Source: Megalobrama amblycephala
Lineage: Eukaryota > Chordata > Actinopteri > Cypriniformes > Xenocyprididae
Reading direction: 5' to 3'
Assembly (NCBI RefSeq): GCF_018812025.1
Contig: NC_063045.1
Span: 21,642,656 to 21,706,655, forward strand
Length of the DNA stretch: 64,000 bases
Part shown: positions 46,412-57,819 of the stretch, in pieces
Layout of the letters: every line of letters starts with the position of its first letter
How positions within the stretch are numbered: position 1 is the first letter of the stretch
Translations under genes and position numbers: made by a program
Notes under the pieces: model-generated
Told to the model about the DNA's origin: nothing
The model's input: only the letters and a program-made list of their open reading frames with translations
Database searches by the model: none

Positions 46412-49400
46412 GTTCAAGAGAAAACAGAGATGAAGTGAGGATTGTGCTGCTGGGAAAAACTGGAGTTGGGAAAAGTGCAACTGGAAACACAATCTTAGGA
46501 AGAGACGCATTTACAGCAGAAACATCTCATGAGTCAGTGACTAAAGAGAGTCGGAGAGAAACATCTGAAATCAACGGCCGACACGTTACTGTGATCGACA
46601 CTCCAGGACTGTTTGATACTGAACTGAGTAATGAGGAGATCCAGAGAGAAATCAGCAACTGCATCTCCATGATCCTGCCTGGACCACATGTGTTCATCAT
46701 TGTGCTTAATTTAGGACAACGATTCACTCTAGAAGAAGCAACATCAGTGAAGATCATCCAAGAGACTTTCGGTGAAAAATCTCTAAAGTACACCATGGTG
46801 CTCTTCACCAGAGGAGATGATCTGAAGAACAAAACTATTGAACAGTTTCTAGGAAAACCTGGATCTCCTTTGATGAATCTGATTGAAGCATGCGGAAACA
46901 GATTCCATGTGTTCAATAATAATCAGACTGGAGACCGAACACAGGTGTCTGATCTACTGGAGAAGATAGACAACATGGTGACAGCGAACGGAGGGAGTTT
47001 CTACTCATGTAAGATGTTCAGAGAGATGGAGAGAGAGAAACAAGAACAACAGATGAAGATCCTGATGGAAAGAGTCAGAGAAAGAGAAGACGAGATAAAC
47101 AAACACAAAGAAGAGATGAGACAAGAACGAGAGAAACTTACAAATAAAATTGAGCAACTGAGACAAGAAAAAGAGAAAATAAAAACAGAAAAGGAAAAAT
47201 TTCAAATCAAATATGACACAGAAATAGACAGACTGATGAACAGAATAGAGAATGAGAGGAAGAAAAGAGAAGATGAATTTACTGAAAGAGAAGAACAATA
47301 TAAAACACTATTGAAAGAGAAAGAAAATCTGATAAAGAAACATGAAGAAGAGAAAGAGAGAATAAAGATGATGCTGGAGGAAGAACGACAGAATGATGAC
47401 AAAGAGAGAAAGAGAAGAGAAGAAGAAATAGAGAAATAAGAGAACAAGAGAAATATCAGAGAGAGATACGAGACGAGATGAGACGAGAACGAGAGATATT
47501 CAAACGTGAAATAGAGGAAATGAAGCGAAAAAAAGAGAATCTTCTGATCAAATACAACACAGAAATAGACAGACTGATGAACAGAATAGAGAATGAACAA
47601 CAGAATCATGAAACAGAGAGAAAGAGAAGAGAAGAAGAATTTATTGAGAGAGAAGAACAATATAAAAGAGAAATGAAAGAGAAAGAAGAGAGTGAGAAAA
47701 AGATCCATGAGGAGATGAAGAGAGAAAGAGAGGAATGGGAGAAACAAAAGCTAGAGGAAAAGAAGAGAAGAGAAGAAGAGGATGAGAAAAGAAGAGAGAA
47801 AGAACAGAGAGTTTTGGTTGAATTTAATAAGAAACTGAAACAAGAAAGAGAGAGAATGGAAAGAGAGAAAGAAGATCTTCAGTCTAAACATGAAGAAGAA
47901 GAAAACAAGATGAAGATCCTGATGGAGAAACTGAACAGAGAAAGAGAAGAACTGATGAAGAAACATGAAGAAGAGAAAGAGAGAATGAAGATGATGATGG
48001 AGGAAGAACGACAGAATCACGATGAAGAGAGAAAGAGAAGAAAAGAAGAATTCAGAGAGAGAGAAGAACAATACAAAAGAGAAATGAAAGAGAAAGAACT
48101 AATGAAGAAACTTGAAGAAGAGAAAGAGAGAATGAAGATGATGATGGAGGAAGAACGACAAAATCAGGACAAAGAGAGAAAGAGAAGAGAAGAAGAACAC
48201 AAGAGAGAAATAAGAGAACAAGAGAAACATCAGAGAGAGATACGAGACGAGATGAGACGAGAACGAGAGACTTTTAGACATGAAATAGAGGAAATGAAGA
48301 AAGAAAAGGAGAATGTGAAGAAAGAAAAGGAAAAACTTCAGATGGAAATAGACAGACTGATGAACAGAATAGAGAGTGAAAGACAGAATCATGAAACAGA
48401 GAGAACAAAAAGAGATGCGATAGAAGAGCGATATAAAACACTAATGAAAGAGAAAGAAGAGAGTGAGGAAAAGATTTGTGAGGAGATGAAGAGAGAACGA
48501 GAGACAATTAAACATGAAATGGAAGAAATGAGGCAAGAAAAGGAGAAAATAAAAACAGAAAAAGACCATCTTCAGATAGAAATAGACAGACTGATGAACA
48601 GAATAGAGAATCATGAAACTGAAAGAAAGAGAAGAGAAGAGGAGTTTAATGAGAGAGAAGAACAATATGAAAAAGAAATAAAAGAGAGAGAAGAACTGAT
48701 GAAGAAACATGAAGAAGAGAAAGAGAGACTGAAGATGATGATGGAGGAAGAACGACAGAATCATGATGAAGAGAGAAAGAGAAGAGAAGAAGAATTCAGA
48801 AAGAAAGAAGAACAATATAAAATAGAAATGAAAGAAAAGGAGGAGGAGATACGAGATGAAATGAAGAGAGAGCATGAGATGTTAAAAAATGAAATGGAGG
48901 AACTGAGGCGAGAAAATGAGAATGTGAAGAAAGAAAAAGAAAATCTTCAGATCAGATACAACACAGAAACAGACAGACTGATGAACAGAATAGAGAATGA
49001 GAGGAAGAAAAGAGAAGAGGAGTTTAATGAGAGAGAAGAACAATGTAAAAGAGAACTTAAAGAGAAAGAAGAACTGATGAAGAAACATGAAGAAGAGAAA
49101 GAGAGGAATGATGAAGAGAGAAAGAGAAGAGAAGAAGAATTCAGAGAGATGGAAGAAAGATATAAAACACTAATGAAAGAAAAGGAAGAAAGTGAGGAAA
49201 AGATCCATGAGGAGATGAAGAGAGAAAGAGAGGAATGGGAGAAACATGAACTAGAGGAAAAAACAAGAAAAGAAGAAGAGGATGAGAAAAGAAGAGAGAA
49301 AGAACAGAGAGATTTTGATGAATTTAATCAGAGACTGGAACAAGAGAGAGAGAGAATGAAAAGAGAGAAAGAAGATCTTCAATCTAAACATGAAGAAGAA

Positions 49401-49701
49401 GAAGAAAAGATGAAGATCCTGATGGAGAAACTGAACAGAGAAAGAGAAGAACTGATGAAGAAACATGAAGAAGAGAAAGAGAGAATGAAGATGATGATGG
49501 AGGAAGAACGACAGAATCATGATGAAGAGAGAAAGAGAAGAGAAGAAGAATTCAGAGAGAGAGAAGAACAATATAAGAGAATAATTAAAGACAGAGAGGA
49601 AAGAGAGAATGAAATGATTGAACAGATGAAACTGGAACGAATGCAGTGGGAGAAACAGAAACAAGAGGAAAGACAGAAAAGAGTTAGTGATCAGAGGAAG
49701 A
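46412..49701 (+). CDS. GIMAP8-like gene, exon 5: AIG1 GTPase plus giant coiled coil (one frameshift)
   Basis: Acceptor ATTTTCAG, phase 1, reading GSRENRDEVRIVLLGKTGVGKSATGNTILGR: a canonical P-loop. G3 is VIDTPGLFDTELS, the AIG1 conserved box LPGPHVFIIVL, G4 LFTRGDDL, and G5 region RFHVFNNNQTG. GIMAPs bind GTP, can oligomerise on internal membranes, and influence lymphocyte survival. From about residue 205 the exon is continuous coiled coil (KEEMRQEREKLTNKIEQL, EKIKTEKEKFQIKYDTEIDR and many similar units). A stop at 47,437 ends the first frame; the coiled coil continues in another frame from about 47,430 to the donor GTAAGT at 49,702. Aligning the internal repeats shows a 4-bp deletion at the break. 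As read, a 340-residue product is made; the uninterrupted exon would encode about 1,100 residues. No transmembrane segment. Confidence 0.9.
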
Positions 49702-50427
49702 GTAAGTTGAACTTTAAATTCTGTGAAACATAAATCACATTCACATTTACTTCAGCTGTTTTCAGTTTTTCAGTGTTTCAATAATTCTGCTCTGATTCTG
49801 ATTTACACTCATCTACTGATTCATATATTACTCTATTTTTCATGAAAATCCATTAAAAAGAACTTACTGACAGTTAATATATAAAAACCCACTAAAATGT
49901 TATGTAAAGCGTTCACAGCACATTATTAAGAACTGCACTTATAAAACACTTCTGTATATTTAATTTAATTTACTTTATTTCAGTACACTTAAAATCAATT
50001 GAAGTGTTAGTGCTAATTAGTGCATTTATATTAAATGTAATTAAGCACCACATTTGGAAAAATGTAGTTATAACTAGTACATATAATAATATAACATATA
50101 ATATATTTTTAATCCATTTCATTTACATTTATGATTACTATGTAAAAGTCTATTAATATTGAACTAATTTTTAAAGCATTTAAAGCACACTTTCAATAAT
50201 ACACTAATAAAACTCTGTATATTTAGTGGTAGTATACTTTATTTCAGTGCACTAAAATCAATAAGTATTATAGTATACTTTTTCAAGTGCAGTGAAGTAC
50301 TACTGAAGTAGAAATACACTTTTACTTAGTGTATTTATAGTGTATAACTTTCACACTTTTAATATAGAATGAACTACAAATGTACTTGGTTGTATTTAAT
50401 TATTTTTAGTGCATTCAAGTACACTAT
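49702..50427. other. GIMAP intron, no other feature
   Basis: AT-rich, with recurrent AGTACACTT/ACTTTATTTCAGTGCACT words suggesting old repeat copies. No exon. Confidence 0.5.
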
Positions 50428-50809
50428 TGTGAGGACGCTGAGGCGGCGTTAGAATCCATGTGCAGTGTTTTATTGCAATCCACAGCAAACAAAGCCGAAT
50501 CGACAGGCAGAGACATAAACGTGAGGCAGGCAGAGGTTCAAACACAGTAAGGCAGTCCAATCCAAACAACAAAACAGAAGGGCAATCCAAAAGGCAGAAA
50601 CAGGTCAAACAGGCAATGGTCGTAACAGAATGGCAAACAATCAATGAAAGAAGCGCTCTGTAAGGCAGGTAAACTGTCAATACTTCGCAGTGAAGTGATG
50701 GCCTAGCCATGCTTAAATGTCTGACAAACAGGATGTGAACAGTGAAGCAGAGGGAGCGGCACACAGTCAGTACTCGGGAGAGGGCTCCCTCTGCTGGCGT
50801 GGCGTTACA
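50428..50809 (-). mobile_element. Solo LTR with target duplication ACTAT
   Basis: TG...CA ends (TGTGAGGACG to GGCGTTACA on the plus strand), flanked by ACTAT at 50,423-50,427 and 50,810-50,814. AATAAAA on the minus strand near the 50,470 end sets the orientation. 382 bp, no internal region. Confidence 0.9.
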
Positions 50810-50874
50810 ACTATTGTACCTGGATGTATTATTTTTTTTTAGTCTTATTCCATGTTGATGTTATTTCTTCACAG

Positions 50875-51471
50875 GCTGTGGAATAAAAATGGAGGAGAAA
50901 AATGTGATACCAAATCCTTGTTTAAATTTGGTCTTGCTGGGAAGAACAGGCGTTGGGAAAAGTGCATCAGGAAACACAATCCTGGGAAGAGAAGCTTTCA
51001 TATCAAAGAAAGGCATCAAAGTAGTCACACAAGATGTTGCTGTTCAGTCTAGTTCTGTCTGTGGGTTTCCACTCACTGTTTGTGACACACCAGGATTTTA
51101 TGGTTTAAACAGTAAGGAAGAGCTTAGGAAATATAAGGAAGTTCTTCAGAGATGTGAATCAAGTCTCTGTGTGTTTCTGCTGGTCATCAAAGTTGACAGA
51201 TTCACTGAAGAAGAGAGAGAAACTGTGGAGAAGATTGAGGAGCTGCTGGGAGAAAAACGTTTGGAGAAAACCTGGATTCTTTTCACCAGAGGAGACGAAC
51301 TGGAGGAAGAAAACATGACAATAATTGAGTTCATCGATGACAATGAACCACTGAAGAAACTCGTTCAGAAATATGATCAGAGATACCATGTGTTCAACAA
51401 CAAGAAGAGAGGACAGAGTGACCAAGTGAGACTACTGATATCTAAAGTTTTACAGAGGAATTCAGAGAATC
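50875..51471 (+). CDS. GIMAP8-like gene, exon 6: AIG1 GTPase domain
   Basis: Acceptor TTCTTCACAG, donor GTAAGT, phase 1 both sides, 199 codons, no stop. P-loop LVLLGRTGVGKSASGNTILG, G3 VCDTPGFYGLN, conserved box CVFLLVIKVDRFTEEE, G4 ILFTRGDEL, G5 region RYHVFNNKKRG. All nucleotide-binding motifs are kept, so this domain should bind GTP. It lacks the long coiled coil of exon 5. An internal Met (50,889, MEEKNVIPNP) could be the start of an independent gene, but the frame is open through the acceptor and joins both neighbours. Confidence 0.88.
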
Positions 51472-51809
51472 GTAAGTCTAAGAATCTCTTTAGATTTGTA
51501 GAAAATGTTCACATAAGCCAAAAAGGAATTAGGCTTCTTACTATGAGAATATGAAATATTTGATTCATTCTTTCCACATTAACAGTAAAAGATAGCTTTC
51601 AAAACAAACAAAACATTGATATTAATAAAAATGAAACTTAAAACATGTAAATTTGTACTGCTTTATCACTGGTTTAGCAGTGATACTGTCTGATTCATCC
51701 GGATTCTGAATCAGTATTTACTGTATGTTACTGTAACTATTTTATTGGTGCAGTAAAGTACATGTTATAGTAAAATAAGTGACTGTGATCTGTTTTCTTT
51801 GTTATACAG

Positions 51810-52609
51810 TGCCAAAAATACAAAGAATCCCCATCAACATCCAGGATATTCCTGCTGTCAGTCTCTCATCCAGACGGATTGTTCTTCTGGGTAAAACTGG
51901 AGTTGGGAAGAGTGCATCTGGAAACACAATCCTGGGACAAAAAAAGTTTGAATCTTCAATGAGTCCGTTTTTAGTAACCCGTGAATGTTCAGAAGCTCAC
52001 GTCACTGTTTCAGGCAGATCTGTGTCTGTAGTTGATACTCCTGGATTACTTGACACAAAGATGAAACATGAAGAGTTAGTGAGAGAGATAGCCAGAAGTG
52101 TTTATTTATCCAGTCCTGGACCTCACGCTTTTCTCATTGTGTTTCCTGTGAATAACAGATTCACTGAACATGAGCAGCAGATCACAGAACAGATTAAAAC
52201 ACTGTTTGGTCAGGAGGTGTTAAAATACTCCATCATTCTCTTCACTCATGGAGATCTGCTAGAAGGAGAGTCTGTAGAGAAACTCATTAAGGAGAACAGT
52301 AGATTAAGAGATCTAGTTGAGCAGTGTGGAGGCAGATATCACATCTTCAACAATAAAGATCAGAATAACAGAGAGCAGGTGAATGATCTACTGCAGAAGA
52401 TTGACACAATGATAGAGCAGAATGGAGGAGGACACTTCAGTAATGAGATCTATGAAGAGGCTCACAGATTCAGACGAGAGGAAGAAAAGAGGAGGCAGAG
52501 AGAGGAAGAGATGAAACGGAGAGAGGAAAGAGAGATGAGACAGAGAGAGGAAGAGGAAGAGGAAAGGAAACAACATCAGAAACAAAGTCAGGAATGTGTC
52601 TGTAGTTGA
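51810..52609 (+). CDS. GIMAP8-like gene, exon 7: terminal AIG1 GTPase domain
   Basis: Acceptor GTTATACAG; phase 1 entry reads LPKIQRIPINIQDIPAVSL, then P-loop RIVLLGKTGVGKSASGNTIL, G3 VVDTPGLLDTKM, box SSPGPHAFLIVFPVNNRFTE, G4 ILFTHGD, G5 region RYHIFNNKDQN. A short basic/Glu-rich coiled coil (REEEKRRQREEEMKRREERE) ends in CVCS and TGA at 52,607. The last residues and the stop come from a truncated second AIG1 copy fused out of frame at about 52,592. The exon is the closest intact relative of the minus-strand pseudogene at 10,798-11,579. THGD in place of TRGD at G4 is tolerated in fish GIMAPs (recalled). Confidence 0.9.
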
Positions 52610-52922
52610 TACTCCTGGATTATTTGACACACAGATGAAACCTGAATCTGATGAGTTCATTGTAGTTCAATCCTGGACCGCACACTTTTCTCATTGTTCT
52701 CAGAGTAGATGTCAGATTCACTGAACAAGAACAGCAGATTCTTCAGAAGATGTTGATGATGTTCAGATGATGTTTGGTGAAGAAGTGTTAAATACTCCAT
52801 CATTCAGCTGGAAGAAAACATTATAAAGGCACACTTTAAAGCTAACTCTGCATTAAGACACCTACTGTAGTTGATCTGTGTGGAGGCAGATATCACGTCT
52901 TCAACAACAGAGATCATAACTA
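52592..52922 (+). pseudogene. Truncated AIG1 fragment fused to the last exon
   Basis: TGTGTCTGTAGTTGATACTC, identical to the G3 region of exon 7 (52,021), begins the fragment in a different frame: SVVDTPGLFDTQMKPE. Sequence matching the following AIG1 parts is then riddled with stops and deletions (remnants of the TEQEQQI, EVLKYSII and GGRYHVFNN regions) to about 52,922. The P-loop half is missing. Confidence 0.82.
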
Positions 52923-55249
52923 GATATCTCAAGTAAATTTGATTAGTATGTGAAATCCAGTCCCTAAATCAGTAAAATATTCTGCTGCTGAGATATAGCT
53001 TGTTTACTGTTGCTAGGGGGCTATAAATGGTTGCTAGGATTGTTACCATAGTTATACTTAATCACTGGATTTACCCTATTCAGTAAAACACTGTCATACA
53101 CCAGAACAGCTGGAAATGAACATTTGAACACACAGCTGATACAGCACGAGTACATTGGACCAGAAGTAGAATATTAAATATCAATGTAGATGATGTTCAT
53201 TTTAAACTGTGATTTTGACATTTGTTGCATAAAGTGGGTTGTTTAATCGCAATTCAGTGTCAGTTATATCAAAATACAACTATTGTTTATTTTATTGTCA
53301 TTTTTAATTCTTACATGTTGCTCTAAGCAGTGGAAATGACTAATTGCAGATTCACTAGGAGACTTTCAATGATCATTCAGACGTGTTTAAATATAAAACT
53401 AATATTATAACATGAGACATATTTCACGTTTCATCCAAACAATGTTTTCTTGAATATCAAGACAGCCACATAAAAACTTCATTTTGTCCAGTTCTGTCAC
53501 TGCTCTTTCATAAGCGCCATCTGCTGTCAGAGAGTGAATCTGCATTTCCATTCTGTCCACTTGTGTTTTTCTCCAGATCAGTGTGAAATCTGACCCATAT
53601 TTTTATGCAGCATTCCTGCAGTGTTGTTAATGTTGACCAGTGAATCGAAAAGAAGCTAATGTGCATTCAAAAAATATAATTAATTAGGATAATAAGGTAT
53701 TCACAATATATACAGACTCATGCCTTTTCTTGAACGATTGTTAAAAGCTGAAATGTGATGTTCATCATTTTATAAACAAGACTTCCTTTGATTCTTCTGT
53801 CCTCATTTTCTTCTCTCGTATCCTAAGGGGGTGAAGTTAGGAAGCAAATTTTCACAGATGGGTTATTCCTGCGATTCTGTAATATTTCAACTTACATTTT
53901 TAACTACATATGATTCACAAGTTCACATATCCATATAATTAAATAGTGTAAAGTTATGTTTATATGGCGTGCTGTCCGGGGAGAGGGTTCTGTGCTCTGA
54001 ATTTTGGCCCGAACCCAGAGTACTCCCCCCGGATGTGGTAATAATAGCTAGAACTAGAAGTGAGGAGATGGGGTGGTTGAGGGATGCTGATAAACTATCA
54101 ATGAACAGAGGTGAGTCTGCAGTATATATACCTCTTGTTGTTGGTTGATTAACTGAAAGCTTTCCACTTGTGCTAATTAGGTTAATTATCTGCACCTGCT
54201 CCTCCCAAACTTTGTTAATAAAACATCATTTAATTTTCTAAATCTCATTAAGCACATATCAAACCTCCAGCAAATCATATTTTTCCACCTCAGGCATAGA
54301 CCTTTTATTCTCAACCCCTTAAATGGAATTGGTTTAAAAAGGATTTTACACAAAACCTGCTACCTACTGTTCATGTGTTCCTCAAAACAATTTAATTCAT
54401 TTAATTTGCCCAAAATAATAGGTTAATAAGTTGTTAACTTGAGAATGGTGTAATGGGGTTGAAGACTGTAACAGGTTTGCCTTCAATCTTATATTGTACC
54501 CTTCTTTCTAAGTCAAAAGTTTGCTTTGGGAAACACACCCCTGCATTCAAAACGGGCGGTGCATTTCAAAACGGGGTATATAGATCTCTGAATGGTCCTT
54601 CAGAGTGAAAACAATCATGACCGCCATATTGAAGGGTCATTCTAAACCAAAGTGCTCAAAACTGGCCACTTCAAAGGGCCCTTCAGAATGAAGGATTTCG
54701 AAGGGTACAACTGATGGACACTTCAGGCCCCCATGATCCTTGGCACAGGGAAGTTGTTTGATGTCACAGAATGGGTACAGGAGGCTCGGAGTTCAATTTT
54801 ACCTAGAAATGTATAACGCTATTTATCTGTACTATTTATACGAGTTAAATTTGGTACATTATTATGGTCAAAATACTTCAACAAAAATACTTTACAGCTC
54901 CCTTTATCAGTCCATTCAAATGTTTCAAATTCATAGACACAATATACATTATATTTAGAGTAAAAGAGTGGAAGTAGCTTATAATGTTACCACAGTAAAT
55001 GAATGTGTATTAATACAAAGAGTAAACCAGTGTAAGGATGTCACCCTTGGCTGGACTTGAAACCAGTGGCTAAAATTATTCATAAATGAAGTGAAAAACT
55101 CTTTTTTTCACAGGTTTTCAACCCCAAAACAATGATAAATATACAGAGATGTGACAGGGTTGAGATTTTTTGTTCAAAATGGCCACTGCTCCTGACCGTT
55201 GTAGTGTTGGAGTGTAGAGAAAAAAGTAATATGTGCACATCCCAGCTCA
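52923..55249. other. Intergenic, no gene seen
   Basis: AT-rich. About 54,535-54,765 (TTCAAAACGGG twice, CCTTCAGAATGAAGG, GATCCTTGGCACAGGG) resembles a dispersed fish repeat. 53,960-54,010 has local inverted words (GGGAGAGGGTTC / GAACCCAGAGTACTCCC). A CTCF-like word is at 53,513-53,528 (minus CAGCAGATGGCGCT). Confidence 0.4.
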
Positions 55250-56660
55250 ACTTAGAGCAGGTGCTCGATAATTAGAGTCACTATTAGGTAAACAAACAAA
55301 AATTGGCACACTGCCACCGCTGCTCTCAAAATTTATTAAAAAGACAACGTTTCGACCAAAGAGGTCTTCGTCAGGTCAGGCAAACAGTAAATAGTCAAAA
55401 AATGGCAATTTCTTATCATTATCTCAACATGGTCAGTCACACCTGATACAGGTCATCAAACTCATCACCCAATAATCAAATCAACACTGGTAACAAATGG
55501 AATCAAATATACACAAAAATCCATCCAAGTCAAATAAATTCACAAAAAAGGTTTCAAATCAAAATCCAAATTTAAACCTTTAGGAGAGAGAGTATTTAAT
55601 GTGTAAATATAAAAAGCTTCCCTCTGTAATAAGATTTTATTAATATCACCACCCCTTCAAGGTACTTGTATTTGTTCAATGCCTAAAGCAAAGAGTCGTC
55701 AAATTATGTTTGAAAGCATCAAAATGCACAGCAATGGGATTTTTTTGGTCCTTCAATCATATATTACTTCTGTGTTCGGCTATATGCGTTTTTAAACAAC
55801 GTTTTGTTTTACTTACACCAGGGGTTTGGCCTCAGCTTTCACCACCATTTGCCGTATATTAGGGGCTCGTTTATGGACAATTCGTGGAGGATCTTTACAA
55901 CACTGACTCAGTGAAGGGTCAGAGCTTAGAATATGCCAGTGTTTATGTACTATGTTTGCAAACTCATTACTTAGAGCAGAATAGTGGATAATACAAGACA
56001 ACCTATTGTTGGTCGATTTAGACACTGTTCGAGCAAGACACTCTTTCTGATCTGTATTTTCGAAATGTGCCACAGCCTGTTTAATCCAAGTATTTTCATA
56101 ACCTCTTTCGTAAAACCTCTGACGTTGATCTTTACATTGTTTCTCGTACCTTTCATTATACGTACAAATCCTACGAAATCTTCTTAAACTGACTAATTGG
56201 AAGACACTTCTTTAAATTCACATGATAGCCGCATACAAGCTATTGAATCTTTTTCTATGTGATGGTTTTAGTAACAAGAGTCCTAGCATTGAGTGTCTAA
56301 AGACACTGACAACACTGGTGCTGACTAAAAACTTTTTTATCTACAAAGATGACTTCTTTTTACAAGTTAAGGGAAGTGCAATGGGTAGCACAATGGCTCC
56401 CAATTATGCGAATTTGTATGTTGGTCATTTTGAACATGAATGTGTATTCAATCCTATTTTTTGTGGCGTTGATTATATTTTTCTTATATGGTGTGGCTCA
56501 GAAAATGAATTATTGATTTTTTACAATTTTTAAATCACAGTATTGAACATCTTAAATTTACCATTGATTATAATGCTTCTCAGGTTAGCTTTCTTGATCT
56601 ACTTATAATAAAAGATGATGATAAATTGGTGACAGATTTGTATAGAAAACTGTGGTGTAT
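55250..56660. mobile_element. Penelope-like element, rearranged (GIY-YIG and RT remnants)
   Basis: On the minus strand, from 56,190 down: a thumb/linker piece (FRRICTYNERYEKQC, RFYERGYENTWIKQA, then KHWHILSSDPSL and PPRIVHKRAPNIRQ), then a degenerate GIY-YIG endonuclease piece at about 55,812-55,545 (KTKRCLKTRIAEHRSNI, PIAVHFDAF, then a remnant of the LNTLSPKGLN end). On the plus strand, 56,222-56,650 encodes the RT core (FFLQVKGSAMGSTMAPNYAN, FLIWCGSENELLIFYNF, SFLDLLIIKDD, TDLYRK). Order and motifs are those of Penelope-like retroelements of fish. The two halves face each other, so an inversion junction lies near 56,205. Multiple stops; inactive. Confidence 0.85.
55343..55375 (-). ncRNA. 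Hammerhead-ribozyme-like motif of the Penelope element
   Basis: On the minus strand: CTGACGA, helix II GACC-TCTTT-GGTC, then GAAAC, a two-pair helix III AC-GTT-GT and a GTC cleavage triplet. Penelope-like elements are known to carry minimal hammerheads with very short helix III. A good helix I partner was not found here, so activity of this copy is doubtful. Confidence 0.5.
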
Positions 56661-57401
56661 TGGGATAGTGTGTATATATGTATAATGTGAAGTCATTGGT
56701 TCCTATGCTTAGGAGATGATATTTAGTCACGTGATGTGATTTGCACCTGTGTGATGTGTAGTGGTGGGCAGAGCGAGGCTTTGTGAAACACTGAAACTGT
56801 TGAAGCAAATGTGCCATATTGTGTCAAGGCTTCGAAACTATACCGACACCGTCTCCACGGTGACCCCTAGTGGTCAATTTCACATGTTATCTGAAACAAC
56901 TTTGACAAGCCATTTAAAAAATTTTTTTTGTGTTTTTGTTAACGTGATGAGTTTTTAACATCTGTCTGACAACTACATGATGTTGGTTTTGTAACCCTTC
57001 TCACAGTGAATAAGTAGGTTATTTTGGTCATGAAAAATGAATTTTAATAAAACAAATCAAACCACAATGGTCTCACATTTTTACAGATTTTTATTCAAGA
57101 ATATTAATTGCTCTGCTGTTTACATATAATTTCTCCAGCCATTGTCACTATGATTTCATCTTCCTCATCACAGCATGACCCCTCATTAACTCCTCATCCT
57201 CACCCTCATCAACTGCCAGTGTTTCACACCTTGCTGAAGTGCTATAGAAAATGTGCAGATCATAATATATGCAGATATAGTATGTGAATTACTATTCTTA
57301 TAAGTGCATTACAAAATCATGTGAAAATGCCAACATATTTAGATCATTCTAACTCTTTTCCTTACAAATATGATACATTTTTATTCAAACCTATTATGGC
57401 C
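56661..57401. other. Intergenic, no gene seen
   Basis: About 56,760-56,910 (GTGGTGGGCAGAGCGAGGC... with GACCCCTAGTGGTCAATTT) resembles a fragment of a DNA-transposon-derived repeat. Nothing coding. Confidence 0.35.
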
Positions 57402-57819
57402 TTATGCGATATATGGTATAATGTTGCCTTGAGGCAACACACAGTTTTTTGCCTCACGTTTTTGCCTTATGTTTCTCTAAAACATTTGATGATATATAAT
57501 GTAAAGTACTTAAAAATAGTTCTTTACTTGCCAGTGAAGGTGACTCATATTTTTTTGTGGGTGATTAAAATTGTTACAAACAAGTGAAAAAGGCACTTTT
57601 CAATGGAGAAAACATGGAGTCATGTGATGTGCTGAAACAGGACACAAAATGGACCCCTTTTGGTCATGTTTTGGTCTTTTTTGCACTTTTATTGATTAGT
57701 ATTTAAGTTATTCTGTCCTGAGATATGCTTGATCAATCAATTGGTGCCTTATTTTATTAAAAACAAACTAAAATAGAGCATGTTGCCTGGAGGCAACACC
57801 GTACCATCAAATTTATGCA
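57402..57819. mobile_element. MITE with hairpin-bearing inverted ends
   Basis: GTTGCCTTGAGGCAAC (57,423-57,438) and GTTGCCTGGAGGCAAC (57,782-57,797) are each perfect or near-perfect palindromes. The flanking TGCGATATATGGTAT and GTACCATCAAATTTATGCA are imperfect inverted copies. Interior non-coding. Confidence 0.65.

Noticed and set aside
47005..49664. Series of Phe/Leu/Ser-rich minus-strand ORFs
   Set aside because: Antisense shadows of the Glu/Lys-rich coiled coil of GIMAP exon 5.
56222..56533. Small host gene at the MGSTMAPNYAN ORF
   Set aside because: The sequence is the RT core of a Penelope-like element, with the adjoining parts of the same element next to it.
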